64,000 bases of DNA from an uncultured Christensenella sp. (GTDB lineage: Bacteria > Bacillota > Clostridia > Christensenellales > Borkfalkiaceae). This document shows, piece after piece, positions 49,524 to 58,954 of this stretch; position 1 is the stretch's first letter; every line of letters starts with the position of its first letter. A program made the position numbers and the translations under genes. Under the pieces are notes generated by a model. It made no database searches, was not told where the DNA came from, and was given only the letters and a program-made list of their open reading frames with translations. The stretch lies in contig CAJUEV010000008.1 in assembly GCA_910585785.1 (NCBI GenBank), forward strand, positions 20,261 through 84,260. Reading direction: 5' to 3'.

Positions 49524-50987
49524 TTATTCTTTCTTTTTAGCGGTCGTTTTTTTGGTTGCTGAACCGCCTGCGGAAGATTTTTTAACCGTCTTTTTTACGG
49601 GTTTTTCGCTTTTCGCGGGCTCGGTAGTGTTTTTCTCAACCTTAACTTCGGCAGGCTTTGCAGAAGTTTTTGCAGCGGCTTTTTCCGCCGCTTTCTTCTT
49701 TTCGGCTTCCCTTTCCGCTATCTCGTTTTTATATTTTTCGAATTCCGCCTCGTTGCAATATATAAAGTGTTCGGGCGCAACCTCGCGCATTACGGGTTTA
49801 TCCACAGAATAATCGTGCTCCGCAATGGGATTGTAGACTATACGTTTTCTGCCCTTTTCAAACTCGGGGTCGGGCAAAGGAATAGCCGAAAGCAACGATT
49901 TTGTATACGGGTGCAAAGGATGGTCAAACAACTCGTCGCTGGTTGCAAACTCAACCATTTTTCCGTAATACATAACCGCGATTTTATCGGAAAAATACTT
50001 TACTACGGACAAGTCGTGCGCGATGAACAAAATGGTAAGCCCAAGTCTTTCCCTAAGTTCGTTCAAAAGATTTATTACCTGCGCCTGAATGGAAACGTCC
50101 AGCGCGGAAATAGGTTCGTCCGCAATAATAAGTTCGGGATTTAAAATAATAGCCCTTGCTATACCTATACGCTGGCGCTGTCCGCCGGAGAATTCGTGGG
50201 GGTATCTGCCCGCGTGTTCGGGAACCAAGCCTACCAGGTCAAGCATTTTATAAACTTGCTCGTCTATGTATTTTTTGTCCTTTATTCCGCGGATAATAAG
50301 CCCTTCCGCAATTATGTCGCGTACGGTCATACGGGGGTCAAGCGACGCGATAGGGTCCTGAAAAATCATTTGCATCTTGTTCATAATTCTGCTTTTTTTG
50401 GCAAGACGCAACTGCTCTTTAAATTCTTTTTCCAACGCCGCTTTTTTTGCTTCGTCCGTTTCTGCGGCAAGCTTCGGCTCGTACTCCTCGCGCACAAGCC
50501 GCATTTGCTCGGCTGCGTACGTCTGGTTGCACTTATTGTTGTCAAACTTTGCCGCGCGGATATTGGCGGTTTGCTCCTTCATAACGGAGTGGTATTTTTC
50601 TTCCGCGACTTTAAGTCTTTCGGAATACTCAGCCCGCACTTCCGTTTTGCCTTCGGCTTTATCCGCTTTTATAAGTTTTTTTACTTCGGCAACTTCCGCC
50701 CTGTATTCGGCGCGCGCCGCTTTAACGGCGTCCTTATAAGAGCGTATACCCGCGCATATGCGTTGGTTTTTGAAGTATACGTTGCCGCTTGTAATATCGT
50801 AAAGTTTTATAATCGAGCGGCCTGTCGTGGTTTTTCCGCAACCGCTTTCGCCTACAAGTCCGAAAACTTCGCCCTTGTGAATTTCAAAACTGACGTCGTC
50901 AACCGCGTGCAGTTCCTGTCCCGCGCCCATTTTGAAATATTGGCAAAGACGGTCTACCTTCAATAATACTTCGGGGTTGTTTTCCAT
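49524..50987 (-). CDS. oppF: Oligopeptide ABC importer ATPase OppF-like with coiled-coil insertion
   Basis: A 487-residue OppF; the usual size is about 320. Walker A GESGCGKTT at about 47-55, Q-loop MIFQDPIASLDPRM at about 207-220, signature FSGGQRQRI, Walker B LIIADEPISALD. Between Walker A and Q-loop, residues 77-202 replace the usual 25 or so with a Lys/Glu/Ala-rich helical segment, probably an antiparallel coiled coil. The C-terminal 90 residues are a Lys/Ala/Pro-rich low-complexity tail. The ATG shares a base with the oppD stop (TAATG). It energises peptide uptake with OppD. All catalytic motifs are intact, so the insertion has not broken the enzyme. Confidence 0.93.
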   Translation of the reverse strand: MENNPEVLLKVDRLCQYFKMGAGQELHAVDDVSFEIHKGEVFGLVGESGCGKTTTGRSIIKLYDITSGNVYFKNQRICAGIRSYKDAVKAARAEYRAEVAEVKKLIKADKAEGKTEVRAEYSERLKVAEEKYHSVMKEQTANIRAAKFDNNKCNQTYAAEQMRLVREEYEPKLAAETDEAKKAALEKEFKEQLRLAKKSRIMNKMQMIFQDPIASLDPRMTVRDIIAEGLIIRGIKDKKYIDEQVYKMLDLVGLVPEHAGRYPHEFSGGQRQRIGIARAIILNPELIIADEPISALDVSIQAQVINLLNELRERLGLTILFIAHDLSVVKYFSDKIAVMYYGKMVEFATSDELFDHPLHPYTKSLLSAIPLPDPEFEKGRKRIVYNPIAEHDYSVDKPVMREVAPEHFIYCNEAEFEKYKNEIAEREAEKKKAAEKAAAKTSAKPAEVKVEKNTTEPAKSEKPVKKTVKKSSAGGSATKKTTAKKKE

Positions 50988-53212
50988 TATTTGGTACCTC
51001 CCGATTTTTTCATTCTTTCTATTCTGTCCACAATCGCTTTGGGGGGATTAACCTTGGGCGCGTCGGGATGCAACAGCCACGTTGCCGCATAGTGAGTATC
51101 CGAAATTTTAAACATAGGCGGCTGCTCCTCAAAGTCAATCTGCATAGCGTACTTGTTGCGCTCTGCAAAAGCGTCGCCCTTGGGGGGATAAATCATATTG
51201 GGGGGCGTGCCGGGGATAGCTTCAAGTTTTTCCTTTGTGTCCAAATCGGGCATAGAGGAAAGCAAAGCCCAGGTGTACGGGTGCGCGGGTGAATAGAACA
51301 CGTCGTTTGCGGTGCCTATTTCCACAATTTTGCCTGCGTACATTACGGCGACTCTGTCCGCCATATTCGCAACCACGCCCAAGTCGTGCGTGATAAATAT
51401 TACGGACAAATCTCTTTCGCTTTTTACCTTGTTTATAAGTTCGAGTATCTGCGACTGAATAGTAACGTCCAGCGCGGTGGTAGGCTCGTCGCAGATAAGT
51501 ATATCGGGATTTGCCGAAAGCGCTATGGCTATAACTATTCTCTGGCGCATACCGCCCGAAAATTCGAAGGGATATTGTTTGAAGCGTTTTCTCGGCTCGG
51601 GAATGCCAACTTCTTCAAGAAGTTTAAGCGCGCGGTTTTTTGCCATACGGCGGGTAACCTTATACACCACGCCCGAAGCCTTCGCCTTCAAATAGTCAAT
51701 TAAATCAACCGTTCTTTGACCGAAATCTATTGAATCGTTTTGCGCGATTTTGTTTAAAATGTCCTCGCGGGCGCGTGAAATAATGGTTATTATACCCTCT
51801 TTCGCCTCGTCCAGATTGACAAGGTTTTTATCCGCAACTTTCCAGGAAGGGGTTTTGCCGGCGGCAACTTTCTTTTCGTAAGACGCCGTCTGCTTTGCAA
51901 AGCGATTTTCTTCCTTCTTGTTACGTTTAATTCCGTCAAAATACAAACTTACCGCTGCGTACAAACTTGATTTAAATGTATAAAGAACGTTATCCTTTAT
52001 TACTTCAAGTTTATCGATTGAGTTTTCCATCGCGGCGACAAGCAGTTTTGCCGCTTCCGCCGCCTCTTTCTTGTCAAGAGTTTCCTTGCGGAATACGGGC
52101 AGCTGTGCTTCAATCGTTTCCAAAGCGGCTTTTTTATGCTCTATCGACTGCGCGTTAGAGTACTTAATTCCTTCCTTCGCAACGGCGATAAAGTCAAGCA
52201 TAAAGTTGTCGTCAAGGTATTTTCTTAAAAATACGTTTAAATCCGCCACTTCCATTTCGGGCAGGGGCTGCCCGGAAAACGTCAGGTAATAGCCCATTGC
52301 AAAGAAGTTGGGCATTACAAAAGACGCGGCTTCCGCAAGAATTTCGCGTACTTTTTTAAGTTTTTCAAAAACGAGCGTCCAGTCGACCTTGCTTCCGCCT
52401 GCGGCTTCCGCGCGACCGAGAAGCTGGCGCACAAAATTAAGGCATTTTTCGGTAAACGGAACTTTAACCGCCTGTTTAATTTCTTCAAGCAACGCTTTAA
52501 GTTCGTCCGCGCGCGCGCAAACCACGTACTTGTCATACGCTCCGCCTGCAACTTTTACTATTTCGGCAACGTCGTGGCGCACGTTTTTCAACGCGTTCTT
52601 TTCTATTCTGAAAAGGGCGTCGTCAATTTCCACAAGCGCGTCGTCAACCGCTTCGCGCGCCTTATTATAGGCGTTTTCAAGTTCAAGATGTTTATACTCG
52701 AATTTATTGAAGTCGGCGCACTTTTTCTTGTTTTCGGCAACAATTTCGGCGTTGTCGGCTCCGCGCGCCTCGTCCATACGCTTATTTAAAAGGTTAAGCG
52801 CCTTATTAAAGTCCTTTCGGCTTTCCCTCTGCGAAATTTTGCCCTTGATAAGCATCGCCTCGGTAAGCTGCTTGCCTACGCGCATTATGGGGTTGAGGCT
52901 GGACATAGGGTCCTGGAAAATCATCGCGATTTTGTCGCCGCGGAGTTTATGAAAACTTTCCTCGGGGATTTTCATCAAATCCTGACCGTCGTAAATAATT
53001 TCGCCGCCGTCTTTTATGGCGTTGCCCGCCAAAATACCCATTATGGCACGGTTTGTAACGGACTTGCCCGAGCCGCTTTCTCCTACGAGAGCAAGCGTTT
53101 CGCCCCTATACAAGTCAAAACTTATATCGCGCACAGCCTGCACTTTGCCGCCGTCCGTGCGGAATGAAATTTTTAAATCTTTTACGGATAGTTTAACTTC
53201 TCTGTTTTCCAT
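50987..53212 (-). CDS. oppD: Oligopeptide ABC importer ATPase OppD-like with ~380-residue insertion
   Basis: A 741-residue OppD; the usual size is 330-350. Walker A GESGSGKSV is at about 44-52, Q-loop MIFQDPMSSLNPIMRVG at about 97-113. The normal chain stops near residue 142 and resumes near 525 (RALKLLEEVGIPEPRKR), with signature FSGGMRQRI and Walker B LICDEPTTALD intact. Residues about 143-524 are a charged, helix-rich insertion in the helical subdomain. The C-terminal region keeps the HPYTWALL and WLLHPDAP frame, but the cysteines that normally form the Opp/Dpp cluster site are all replaced (GDAFAERNKYAMQIDFEE). Start ATG 53212 follows GGAGG; a longer frame to 53251 overlaps oppC. Confidence 0.93.
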   Translation of the reverse strand: MENREVKLSVKDLKISFRTDGGKVQAVRDISFDLYRGETLALVGESGSGKSVTNRAIMGILAGNAIKDGGEIIYDGQDLMKIPEESFHKLRGDKIAMIFQDPMSSLNPIMRVGKQLTEAMLIKGKISQRESRKDFNKALNLLNKRMDEARGADNAEIVAENKKKCADFNKFEYKHLELENAYNKAREAVDDALVEIDDALFRIEKNALKNVRHDVAEIVKVAGGAYDKYVVCARADELKALLEEIKQAVKVPFTEKCLNFVRQLLGRAEAAGGSKVDWTLVFEKLKKVREILAEAASFVMPNFFAMGYYLTFSGQPLPEMEVADLNVFLRKYLDDNFMLDFIAVAKEGIKYSNAQSIEHKKAALETIEAQLPVFRKETLDKKEAAEAAKLLVAAMENSIDKLEVIKDNVLYTFKSSLYAAVSLYFDGIKRNKKEENRFAKQTASYEKKVAAGKTPSWKVADKNLVNLDEAKEGIITIISRAREDILNKIAQNDSIDFGQRTVDLIDYLKAKASGVVYKVTRRMAKNRALKLLEEVGIPEPRKRFKQYPFEFSGGMRQRIVIAIALSANPDILICDEPTTALDVTIQSQILELINKVKSERDLSVIFITHDLGVVANMADRVAVMYAGKIVEIGTANDVFYSPAHPYTWALLSSMPDLDTKEKLEAIPGTPPNMIYPPKGDAFAERNKYAMQIDFEEQPPMFKISDTHYAATWLLHPDAPKVNPPKAIVDRIERMKKSGGTK

Positions 53213-53213
53213 A

Positions 53214-54776
53214 TCAACCCTCCGTACCGCGCAGCGACGGGTTAAACGCATCTCTCAAACCGTTACCGAACAGGTTGAAACTTATCATCAGCAACGCAAT
53301 AAACAACGCGGGGAACAATATGATATGCGGGGACGTTGTCATAACGTTTCGCCCGGCGGAAAGCATTGCTCCGACGGATGACATTGTAGGGCTGTCAAGG
53401 TTGACAATTCCCAGATAGGACAACGACGTTTCGCTGAAAATTACCCCCGGTATTACCAAAACCGAAGACGTGATAAGAGTACCCAACGCGTTAGGGAATA
53501 TGTGTTTCCACATAAGACGTCTGTCTTTCGCGCCAAGCGTCCTTGCCGCAAGTACGTATTCCTGATTTTTAAAGCGGTAAAACTGCATACGTGTTGAACC
53601 CGCCATACCAATCCAACCGGTAAGTATAAAGGCGTACAACAGCGCGGGGACAACCCCGACTTTGGCGGCAAGATGCAAGTTGAACAAAACGGTGATAACC
53701 ATTGTGGGCAACGCGCTTAATATGTCGGAAAGTCTTTCCATAACAAGGTCTATTTTTCCGCCGTAATATCCTTCTATCGCGCCGTAAATAGCGCCGATAA
53801 TCAGGTTTATCGCCGAAACCGCAACGGCAAACAGCAATGAAAATCTTGCGCCGCCGGCAAGTCGCGTAAATATATCGTAACCGTGCGTATCCGAGCCGAA
53901 CGCAAACGAAGGCTCGAATCCGTACTTATATACAAAGTAATTGTAAGGGTTTACGCGCACTACGTAGTTGTAGGCGCCCGCCGAACCCGTCCTTTGCGCA
54001 TAACTCCAACCGTTTTCGGTATCGCCCGCAAGGTAAGGGTCTTTTTCAAGTCTCATAGCGCTTGTATAATCGTCCCTTTTACCTTCCGCAGTCGCATACG
54101 TATAATACGCGGGCTGCAATTCGCCGTTGTCGCCGAATTCAGGGTTTCCCTTCATATCGCAGACGTACCATACGTTGGTGTTTTTCATCTCTGCAAAGCC
54201 TTTGTTGTTATTGACGTAAGGCATAATTATTTGCAATTTATGCTCGTCCTGCCACGCCATAAGCGCTTTGTACTGACTTTCGGTAAAAGTTTTTGTAAAA
54301 CAGTCAATCGTGCGGTACAAATCCCTGCGGATATCATAACGACGTCCTTTGGCGGTTGTGGTATCGGTATAATCTTTCAACAATTCAACCGAGTCGAAGC
54401 CGGTTTCTTCCGCAATACCTACATAGCGGTAATACGTCGCCTGATTTATGCCTTTTTCTGTTTTTGTGCCGTCCCAAAAACCCGTTCCGCTCATAAAACC
54501 AAGTTTAGGGGTAAGGTTTTTGTACATTGTTATATCGGTATCGGTCTTATATGCGTTCTCGTAAACGGAATGACCGCAAAACGGACCTATAATTGCAAAA
54601 AGAATCAATATCAAAACTATAATAGCCGCCACGACAGAGCCCTTGTTTTTGCAAAAGCGCCTGAACGCGTCCTGCAAATAGCCGACGGGCTTTGTTTCAA
54701 GCTTTTTATCGTGCGCTATATCGCTTCTTTGCGCGAATTGAAATTTTTCCTTAGGTATCGATTTAATATTTTCCAT
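53214..54776 (-). CDS. oppC: Oligopeptide ABC importer permease OppC-like with large ectodomain
   Basis: A 520-residue OppC; the usual size is about 300. After a cytoplasmic start and TM1 (about 47-66), a segment of about 215 residues (67-285) faces the outside, where other OppC proteins have about 30. It is rich in Tyr, Asp, Asn and Thr and has no clear family. The chain then returns to the canonical GSDTHGYDIFTRLAGGARFSL and five more helices with the EAA loop AARTLGAKDRRLMWKHIFPNA. It forms the pore with OppB. The outside domain could contact the equally enlarged binding protein. It starts two bases after oppB. Confidence 0.93.
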   Translation of the reverse strand: MENIKSIPKEKFQFAQRSDIAHDKKLETKPVGYLQDAFRRFCKNKGSVVAAIIVLILILFAIIGPFCGHSVYENAYKTDTDITMYKNLTPKLGFMSGTGFWDGTKTEKGINQATYYRYVGIAEETGFDSVELLKDYTDTTTAKGRRYDIRRDLYRTIDCFTKTFTESQYKALMAWQDEHKLQIIMPYVNNNKGFAEMKNTNVWYVCDMKGNPEFGDNGELQPAYYTYATAEGKRDDYTSAMRLEKDPYLAGDTENGWSYAQRTGSAGAYNYVVRVNPYNYFVYKYGFEPSFAFGSDTHGYDIFTRLAGGARFSLLFAVAVSAINLIIGAIYGAIEGYYGGKIDLVMERLSDILSALPTMVITVLFNLHLAAKVGVVPALLYAFILTGWIGMAGSTRMQFYRFKNQEYVLAARTLGAKDRRLMWKHIFPNALGTLITSSVLVIPGVIFSETSLSYLGIVNLDSPTMSSVGAMLSAGRNVMTTSPHIILFPALFIALLMISFNLFGNGLRDAFNPSLRGTEG

Positions 54777-54778
54777 AT

Positions 54779-55774
54779 TTATTTCGCCCCCATTCTTATT
54801 CTCGGGTCAATAAAGCCGTAACTGATATCTATTACTATACCTGCCAACAATCCTATCAGTATATAGAAGCCGGAAAGCAACATAAATACGTTATAGTCGG
54901 CGTTAGGTTGAGCAGTTACCGAGTTTACGTACAATTCGCCAACGCCGGGTATGCTGAACATCTGCTCCAAAATCAGCGAACCGGACATAATGCTTATAAA
55001 TTCGCCCAAAATCATAGGAAAAATTACAACCATCGAGTTTCTTAACGCGTGTCTGAACGTTGCCTGCCCGCGGGTCAAGCCCTTTGTCCTTGCAAGCAAC
55101 ATAAATTCGTTTGTAAGCACTTCCGTCAATTCCGCGCGGGTGTATCTTGCAAAACCCGCTATCGTTCCGAACGACAAACACATTATCGCAGGAAACATAG
55201 ACGTAAAACCGGTCCAGCTGAAAGGTCCGTTTGTCGCGTCCATAACGCCGGGGAACCAGTGAAGTTTATAACAAAACAACAACTGCACCAAAAATCCGTA
55301 AATAAACGAAGGTACCGAAACGAAAACCATTACCCCCGTAGAGATAAGATGGTCAATCCACGTATTCTTTTTGACTGCCGCAAGTATGCCAAGCCCTATT
55401 CCTATGGGAATGCTTATAACAATGGAGTATAAGTTCAACGCAACGGTATAAGGCAGCTTGCTTACGAATACGTTCCACACGTCCTGACCGGAAAATAAAA
55501 CTTCACTTACGCCAAAATCGCCTTGTATTGCATAAAGCAAAAAATAAAAATACTGTTCTAATATAGGCGTCCTTATATATTCACCTTTGACGGCGTCATA
55601 ATAGTATTGATGTAACTTTACGCGTCTTAAATAAATAAGCTCTACGTCCTTGCCAAAACCCTGCACAGGCGTATCCGGCAAAAGCTTTATAAGAACAAAA
55701 CAAACAGTTATTATTATAAAGAACGTCAATAGAAGCAATAAAAGACGTTTCATTATATATTTGAACATGTACAT
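54779..55774 (-). CDS. oppB: Oligopeptide ABC importer permease OppB-like
   Basis: A 331-residue permease of normal size with six membrane helices. N-terminal RLLLLLLTFFIIITVCFVLIK; the conserved GVSEVLFSGQDVWNVF region; the EAA loop LLARTKGLTRGQATFRHALRN; and the C-terminal FSIPGVGELYVNSV, all typical of OppB/DppB. It pairs with OppC. It is the only Opp subunit here without a large insertion. AAGGA precedes the ATG. A strong hairpin separates it from oppA upstream. Confidence 0.94.
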   Translation of the reverse strand: MYMFKYIMKRLLLLLLTFFIIITVCFVLIKLLPDTPVQGFGKDVELIYLRRVKLHQYYYDAVKGEYIRTPILEQYFYFLLYAIQGDFGVSEVLFSGQDVWNVFVSKLPYTVALNLYSIVISIPIGIGLGILAAVKKNTWIDHLISTGVMVFVSVPSFIYGFLVQLLFCYKLHWFPGVMDATNGPFSWTGFTSMFPAIMCLSFGTIAGFARYTRAELTEVLTNEFMLLARTKGLTRGQATFRHALRNSMVVIFPMILGEFISIMSGSLILEQMFSIPGVGELYVNSVTAQPNADYNVFMLLSGFYILIGLLAGIVIDISYGFIDPRIRMGAK

Positions 55775-55804
55775 AAGTGCTTTTTTCCTTTTATATTGAT
55801 TAAT

Positions 55805-55843
55805 ACAAGCAAGCGGGGAGCAAAATTGTCCCCGCTGACTTGT
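55805..55843 (-). promoter_or_regulatory. oppA-oppB intergenic hairpin
   Basis: AGCGGGGA and TCCCCGCT form a stem with an extended ACAAG/CTTGT base, without a T-run on the minus strand. Such structures between a binding-protein gene and its permease genes protect the upstream mRNA or reduce read-through, giving excess binding protein. Confidence 0.65.
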
Positions 55844-55870
55844 TTATATTCGGCTTAAAACAAACCGTTT

Positions 55871-58414
55871 TTACGCGTAATTAAGCGTGCCGCCTTGTTT
55901 TTTAACAAACGAAGCCCATTCTTTGTCGTTCATAGTATAGGTCATATACTTAACGCCGCCGCGGCCCACTCCGTAGACGTATTCTTCCGTCGCAAAGACA
56001 ATACGCATACCTTTAAGCGAAGCCGTAGCGTCCGTGGTAAGGGGAAGCATATCGTACTGCTGCAAAACAGCGCCTTCTACTGCGGACAAAATTTTAAGTC
56101 TTAAAGACATATCAGCGTCAACGCCGGCTTTTACGGTAACCGTGCTTTCGGTTGCCTCACCGTTTTCTATAACCGTTGCAGCTACGGGATTTCCGTTAAG
56201 CGCATTCACGCCCCAATCATAAACGCTTGCGCGAAGAAGTTTTTCCGTTCCGTCAATATTCAAAGCAATATCAAGCGTTGCACTTTTCGTATTCCAAGAG
56301 TTATCGTACTGATAATTGGGAGAAACGTAAGCTTCCATCAAACCGTAGGGGTCCAAAGCGGAACCGGTCCAACCAACGCCGAACAGCAAATCGCAGGTAT
56401 TTTTTCTCAACGCGTCGCCGTAATCATTACCCAAGGCAGCCGACTTTTTAAATACAAGTCTGCCTTCAAAAGGCGTATCCTTTACCGCGTCCGTCCACAT
56501 CTTTTCAAACAGGTTAAAGCCTTTTACGTTGTAATCGCTTTCCGCGTTAGAGCCGGCCATACCGACTATTATCTGAACTTCCCATTCTTTGTTAGGGTCG
56601 ATATAATGTGCTTCAACGGCTTTATTGTAAGCTTCCGTAAACATTTCTTTCGCACCGGAAATGTCATAACCCGTTATCGAAGCGATTGCATCGTCTACCG
56701 TAGCGTAAGGCTTGCCTTCGCCGATTTGGTCTTCAAGTCCCCAGAATTTTACGATGACGTCCTTTGCTTCGTCCGTAGTTCTGTATGCGGTACCGTTATC
56801 GGGGTCGGATACAATCAAATCGCTGTAAAGCGCTTTTGCCGTGTTGCCAAGGGGGTCTAACGTAGCCGCCCAAGCGGAACGGTCAAGCGAGAATGAAAGT
56901 GCCTGACGGAATTCCTTTATAGTAAGAACGGTTTTATTTACCTTTCTGCCCGCTACGGAAGGTTCGGCGGTTTCTTCTGCCTTTTTCAGCGCATCGTAAT
57001 TAGGGTTAAGCGCAACAAACCAGGTGCTGTCGCCGTCGGTATAGTACGTGTAGTCGCTGGACTGATAAGTAGCCATATCGTCCGCACGCAAACCGTAAGA
57101 GTCCAGATTACCCGCAAGGAATTCTTGCAGATGGGTTTCAGGAGTGCTTATCTGCTGAATGGATATATGCGTAGTCTGATACAAATCTTTATTTGCTTCG
57201 TCGTTATAACCGTACCAATAAGGGTTCTTTTCCAAAACGAGTTTCGAGCCGGAAACGAAGGAAGAAATTTTATAAGGACCGAAGCCTACGTATTTATCTT
57301 TTGAAGTACCGTAGTCGTTGGTATAAACGCCCTGGCTTGTGGAAGAACAAGCAGTATAAGCTTCGGTATCAACCAAATACATAGCCGAAGTAAGCGCATA
57401 GTTAAGGTAGAATCCGCTTAACGATTTTTCCATTATAAAGTCAAGCGTATAATCGTCCACCGCTTTGATGCCTACGTTATTCCAATCGTAGTTTTCAAAA
57501 GTCTTTTCAACAAGCAGCAGTTGAAGCATTTTATCTACATTCTCAGGCTTAGAAGGCCATTTTTGCAACAGAGTATCCCAATAACCGGACAATGTAGAAT
57601 CCGCTTTAATCTGGGCAACGGTTTTGCCGTTTAAACTGTTGATAATCGCTTCCGTCTGGTCTACGGTATCTTTGGTTACGCTATCAAAGAACATCTCTAC
57701 CAAATGCAACGCCTGAATGCCCTGACGCAAAGTATAACCACGTGCCTGGCACCATGACGATACCCACGACAAAGCATCATCCTTATTTTCCCAACAGAAA
57801 CTGAAAATAAGCTTGTCATCCAACTCGGTAGAATAATGCTCGTATTCCTTTCCCGAGTCAAGGTAAACCGTTTTACCGGCATAAGTGTAGTTTTTAGCGC
57901 CGGTCAACACTAAATTTCCGGAGTAGGTAGAGTCTGCACGATAGTTTGCAGCTTGGGGATTAAGCAGCAACTTAACCGATTCTACAAAGTCGTCGGCTTT
58001 TATTTCTTTACCGTTGTCAAATTTAAGGTCCTTACGCAATTCAATACGTACCGCCCTCCAAGTTTCGGGCTTGCCTTCGTCGTCAACGCCGATATTCCAC
58101 TTTTTATCGCCTCTGTACGTGTCGGTTACGTCTTTGGGCATTTCTGCCGCCATAGCGGGCACAAGTTTATAACCGTCTTTCGTATCGTTATAATCAAACG
58201 TATAAAAACCGTCTTCGGTATAACCCGTAACAAGTGTCGCCTGATTCTCTTTATACGTGTGAGCGTTCCACGAAGTAGGTAATTGCGTGGTTGCCAGACG
58301 ATACGTGTAATCGCCGCCCTTCTTTCCTCCGCACGCAGTCAGCGCGGCAAGCGACGAAGCGGCCATAGCCATAGTCGTAGCAACAGCGGCAACTTTAATC
58401 CACTTTTTTGCCAT
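55871..58414 (-). CDS. oppA: Oligopeptide-binding lipoprotein OppA-like, enlarged
   Basis: An 847-residue extracellular solute-binding protein of the SBP_bac_5 family; the usual size is about 540. Lipoprotein signal with lipobox LTAC and Cys28. Family landmarks: WRAVRIELRKDLKFDNGKEI, DYTLDFIMEKS, YVGFGPYKISSFVSGSKLVLEKNPYW and FRQALSFSLDRSAW. The extra length comes from helical inserts at about 210-320 and in the C-terminal lobe. The ATG at 58414 follows GGAGG. It should deliver peptides to OppBC. The promoter lies about 190 bp upstream. Confidence 0.94.
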   Translation of the reverse strand: MAKKWIKVAAVATTMAMAASSLAALTACGGKKGGDYTYRLATTQLPTSWNAHTYKENQATLVTGYTEDGFYTFDYNDTKDGYKLVPAMAAEMPKDVTDTYRGDKKWNIGVDDEGKPETWRAVRIELRKDLKFDNGKEIKADDFVESVKLLLNPQAANYRADSTYSGNLVLTGAKNYTYAGKTVYLDSGKEYEHYSTELDDKLIFSFCWENKDDALSWVSSWCQARGYTLRQGIQALHLVEMFFDSVTKDTVDQTEAIINSLNGKTVAQIKADSTLSGYWDTLLQKWPSKPENVDKMLQLLLVEKTFENYDWNNVGIKAVDDYTLDFIMEKSLSGFYLNYALTSAMYLVDTEAYTACSSTSQGVYTNDYGTSKDKYVGFGPYKISSFVSGSKLVLEKNPYWYGYNDEANKDLYQTTHISIQQISTPETHLQEFLAGNLDSYGLRADDMATYQSSDYTYYTDGDSTWFVALNPNYDALKKAEETAEPSVAGRKVNKTVLTIKEFRQALSFSLDRSAWAATLDPLGNTAKALYSDLIVSDPDNGTAYRTTDEAKDVIVKFWGLEDQIGEGKPYATVDDAIASITGYDISGAKEMFTEAYNKAVEAHYIDPNKEWEVQIIVGMAGSNAESDYNVKGFNLFEKMWTDAVKDTPFEGRLVFKKSAALGNDYGDALRKNTCDLLFGVGWTGSALDPYGLMEAYVSPNYQYDNSWNTKSATLDIALNIDGTEKLLRASVYDWGVNALNGNPVAATVIENGEATESTVTVKAGVDADMSLRLKILSAVEGAVLQQYDMLPLTTDATASLKGMRIVFATEEYVYGVGRGGVKYMTYTMNDKEWASFVKKQGGTLNYA

Positions 58415-58604
58415 TTTTTTATCCTCCAAAAAATTTTAATTATCTGATTGAATTTTTGCGCTTATCTTTCTTTATTTAAAAAATCAATAAACCGCCGAGC
58501 AATTTTTACTGTGCGTTTGTTTTTAACGCCGGAGGCTTTCCTCCCCAACGGTTTTAACACAACGAATTGTTAAATTGCACCAAAATACAATTTGTATAGT
58601 AACA

Positions 58605-58633
58605 ATAATAGCAACTAACGATTGCGTTGTCAA
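58605..58633 (-). promoter_or_regulatory. Promoter of the opp operon
   Basis: On the minus strand TTGACA (58628-58633), 17-bp spacer, TATTAT (58605-58610). Confidence 0.82.
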
Positions 58634-58891
58634 ATAAAATTAATGAAAAAATTTAATTTTTTTGAGAAAAAATACAAATTTTATGCAAAAAGTAATTTAT
58701 TTTCATTTTTTAAACCGTTTTTCACACTTTTTAATGAATAAAAGAATATCATATACATATTTTATGCGTTTTTACATATTTTCAGACAAGAAATTACATT
58801 TTATCATAATTGTGTTACAAGTTTTCATTTATATAACAATCCGCCACGCGGGCAATCCGCGCGCAAATTTTTATATTTGTATTTTAAAACA

Positions 58892-58926
58892 TAAAAAAGG
58901 AGCGGTTTTAAGAACCCGCTCCTTAA
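58892..58926 (-). terminator. Terminator of the GNAT-like gene
   Basis: On the minus strand AAGGAGCGG pairs with CCGCTCCTT, followed by TTTTATG, 30 bp after the stop at 58955. Confidence 0.85.
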
Positions 58927-58954
58927 AATTATTAATTTATTGTATTTTATAAAC

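Larger units (their letters stand above)
58415..58954. other. 540-bp AT-rich gap upstream of oppA
   Basis: Holds the oppA promoter (58605-58633), a 5' leader of about 180 bases with a GGAGG/CCTCC hairpin near 58526-58545, and the terminator of the GNAT-like gene at 58892-58926. Between 58640 and 58890 it is very AT-rich, with no supported gene on either strand. Confidence 0.6.

Noticed and set aside
50987..53212. OppD insertion as an assembly chimera or fusion of two genes
   Set aside because: The frame is continuous, flanking OppD sequence resumes exactly in register, composition is uniform, and the neighbouring oppF and oppC carry insertions too.
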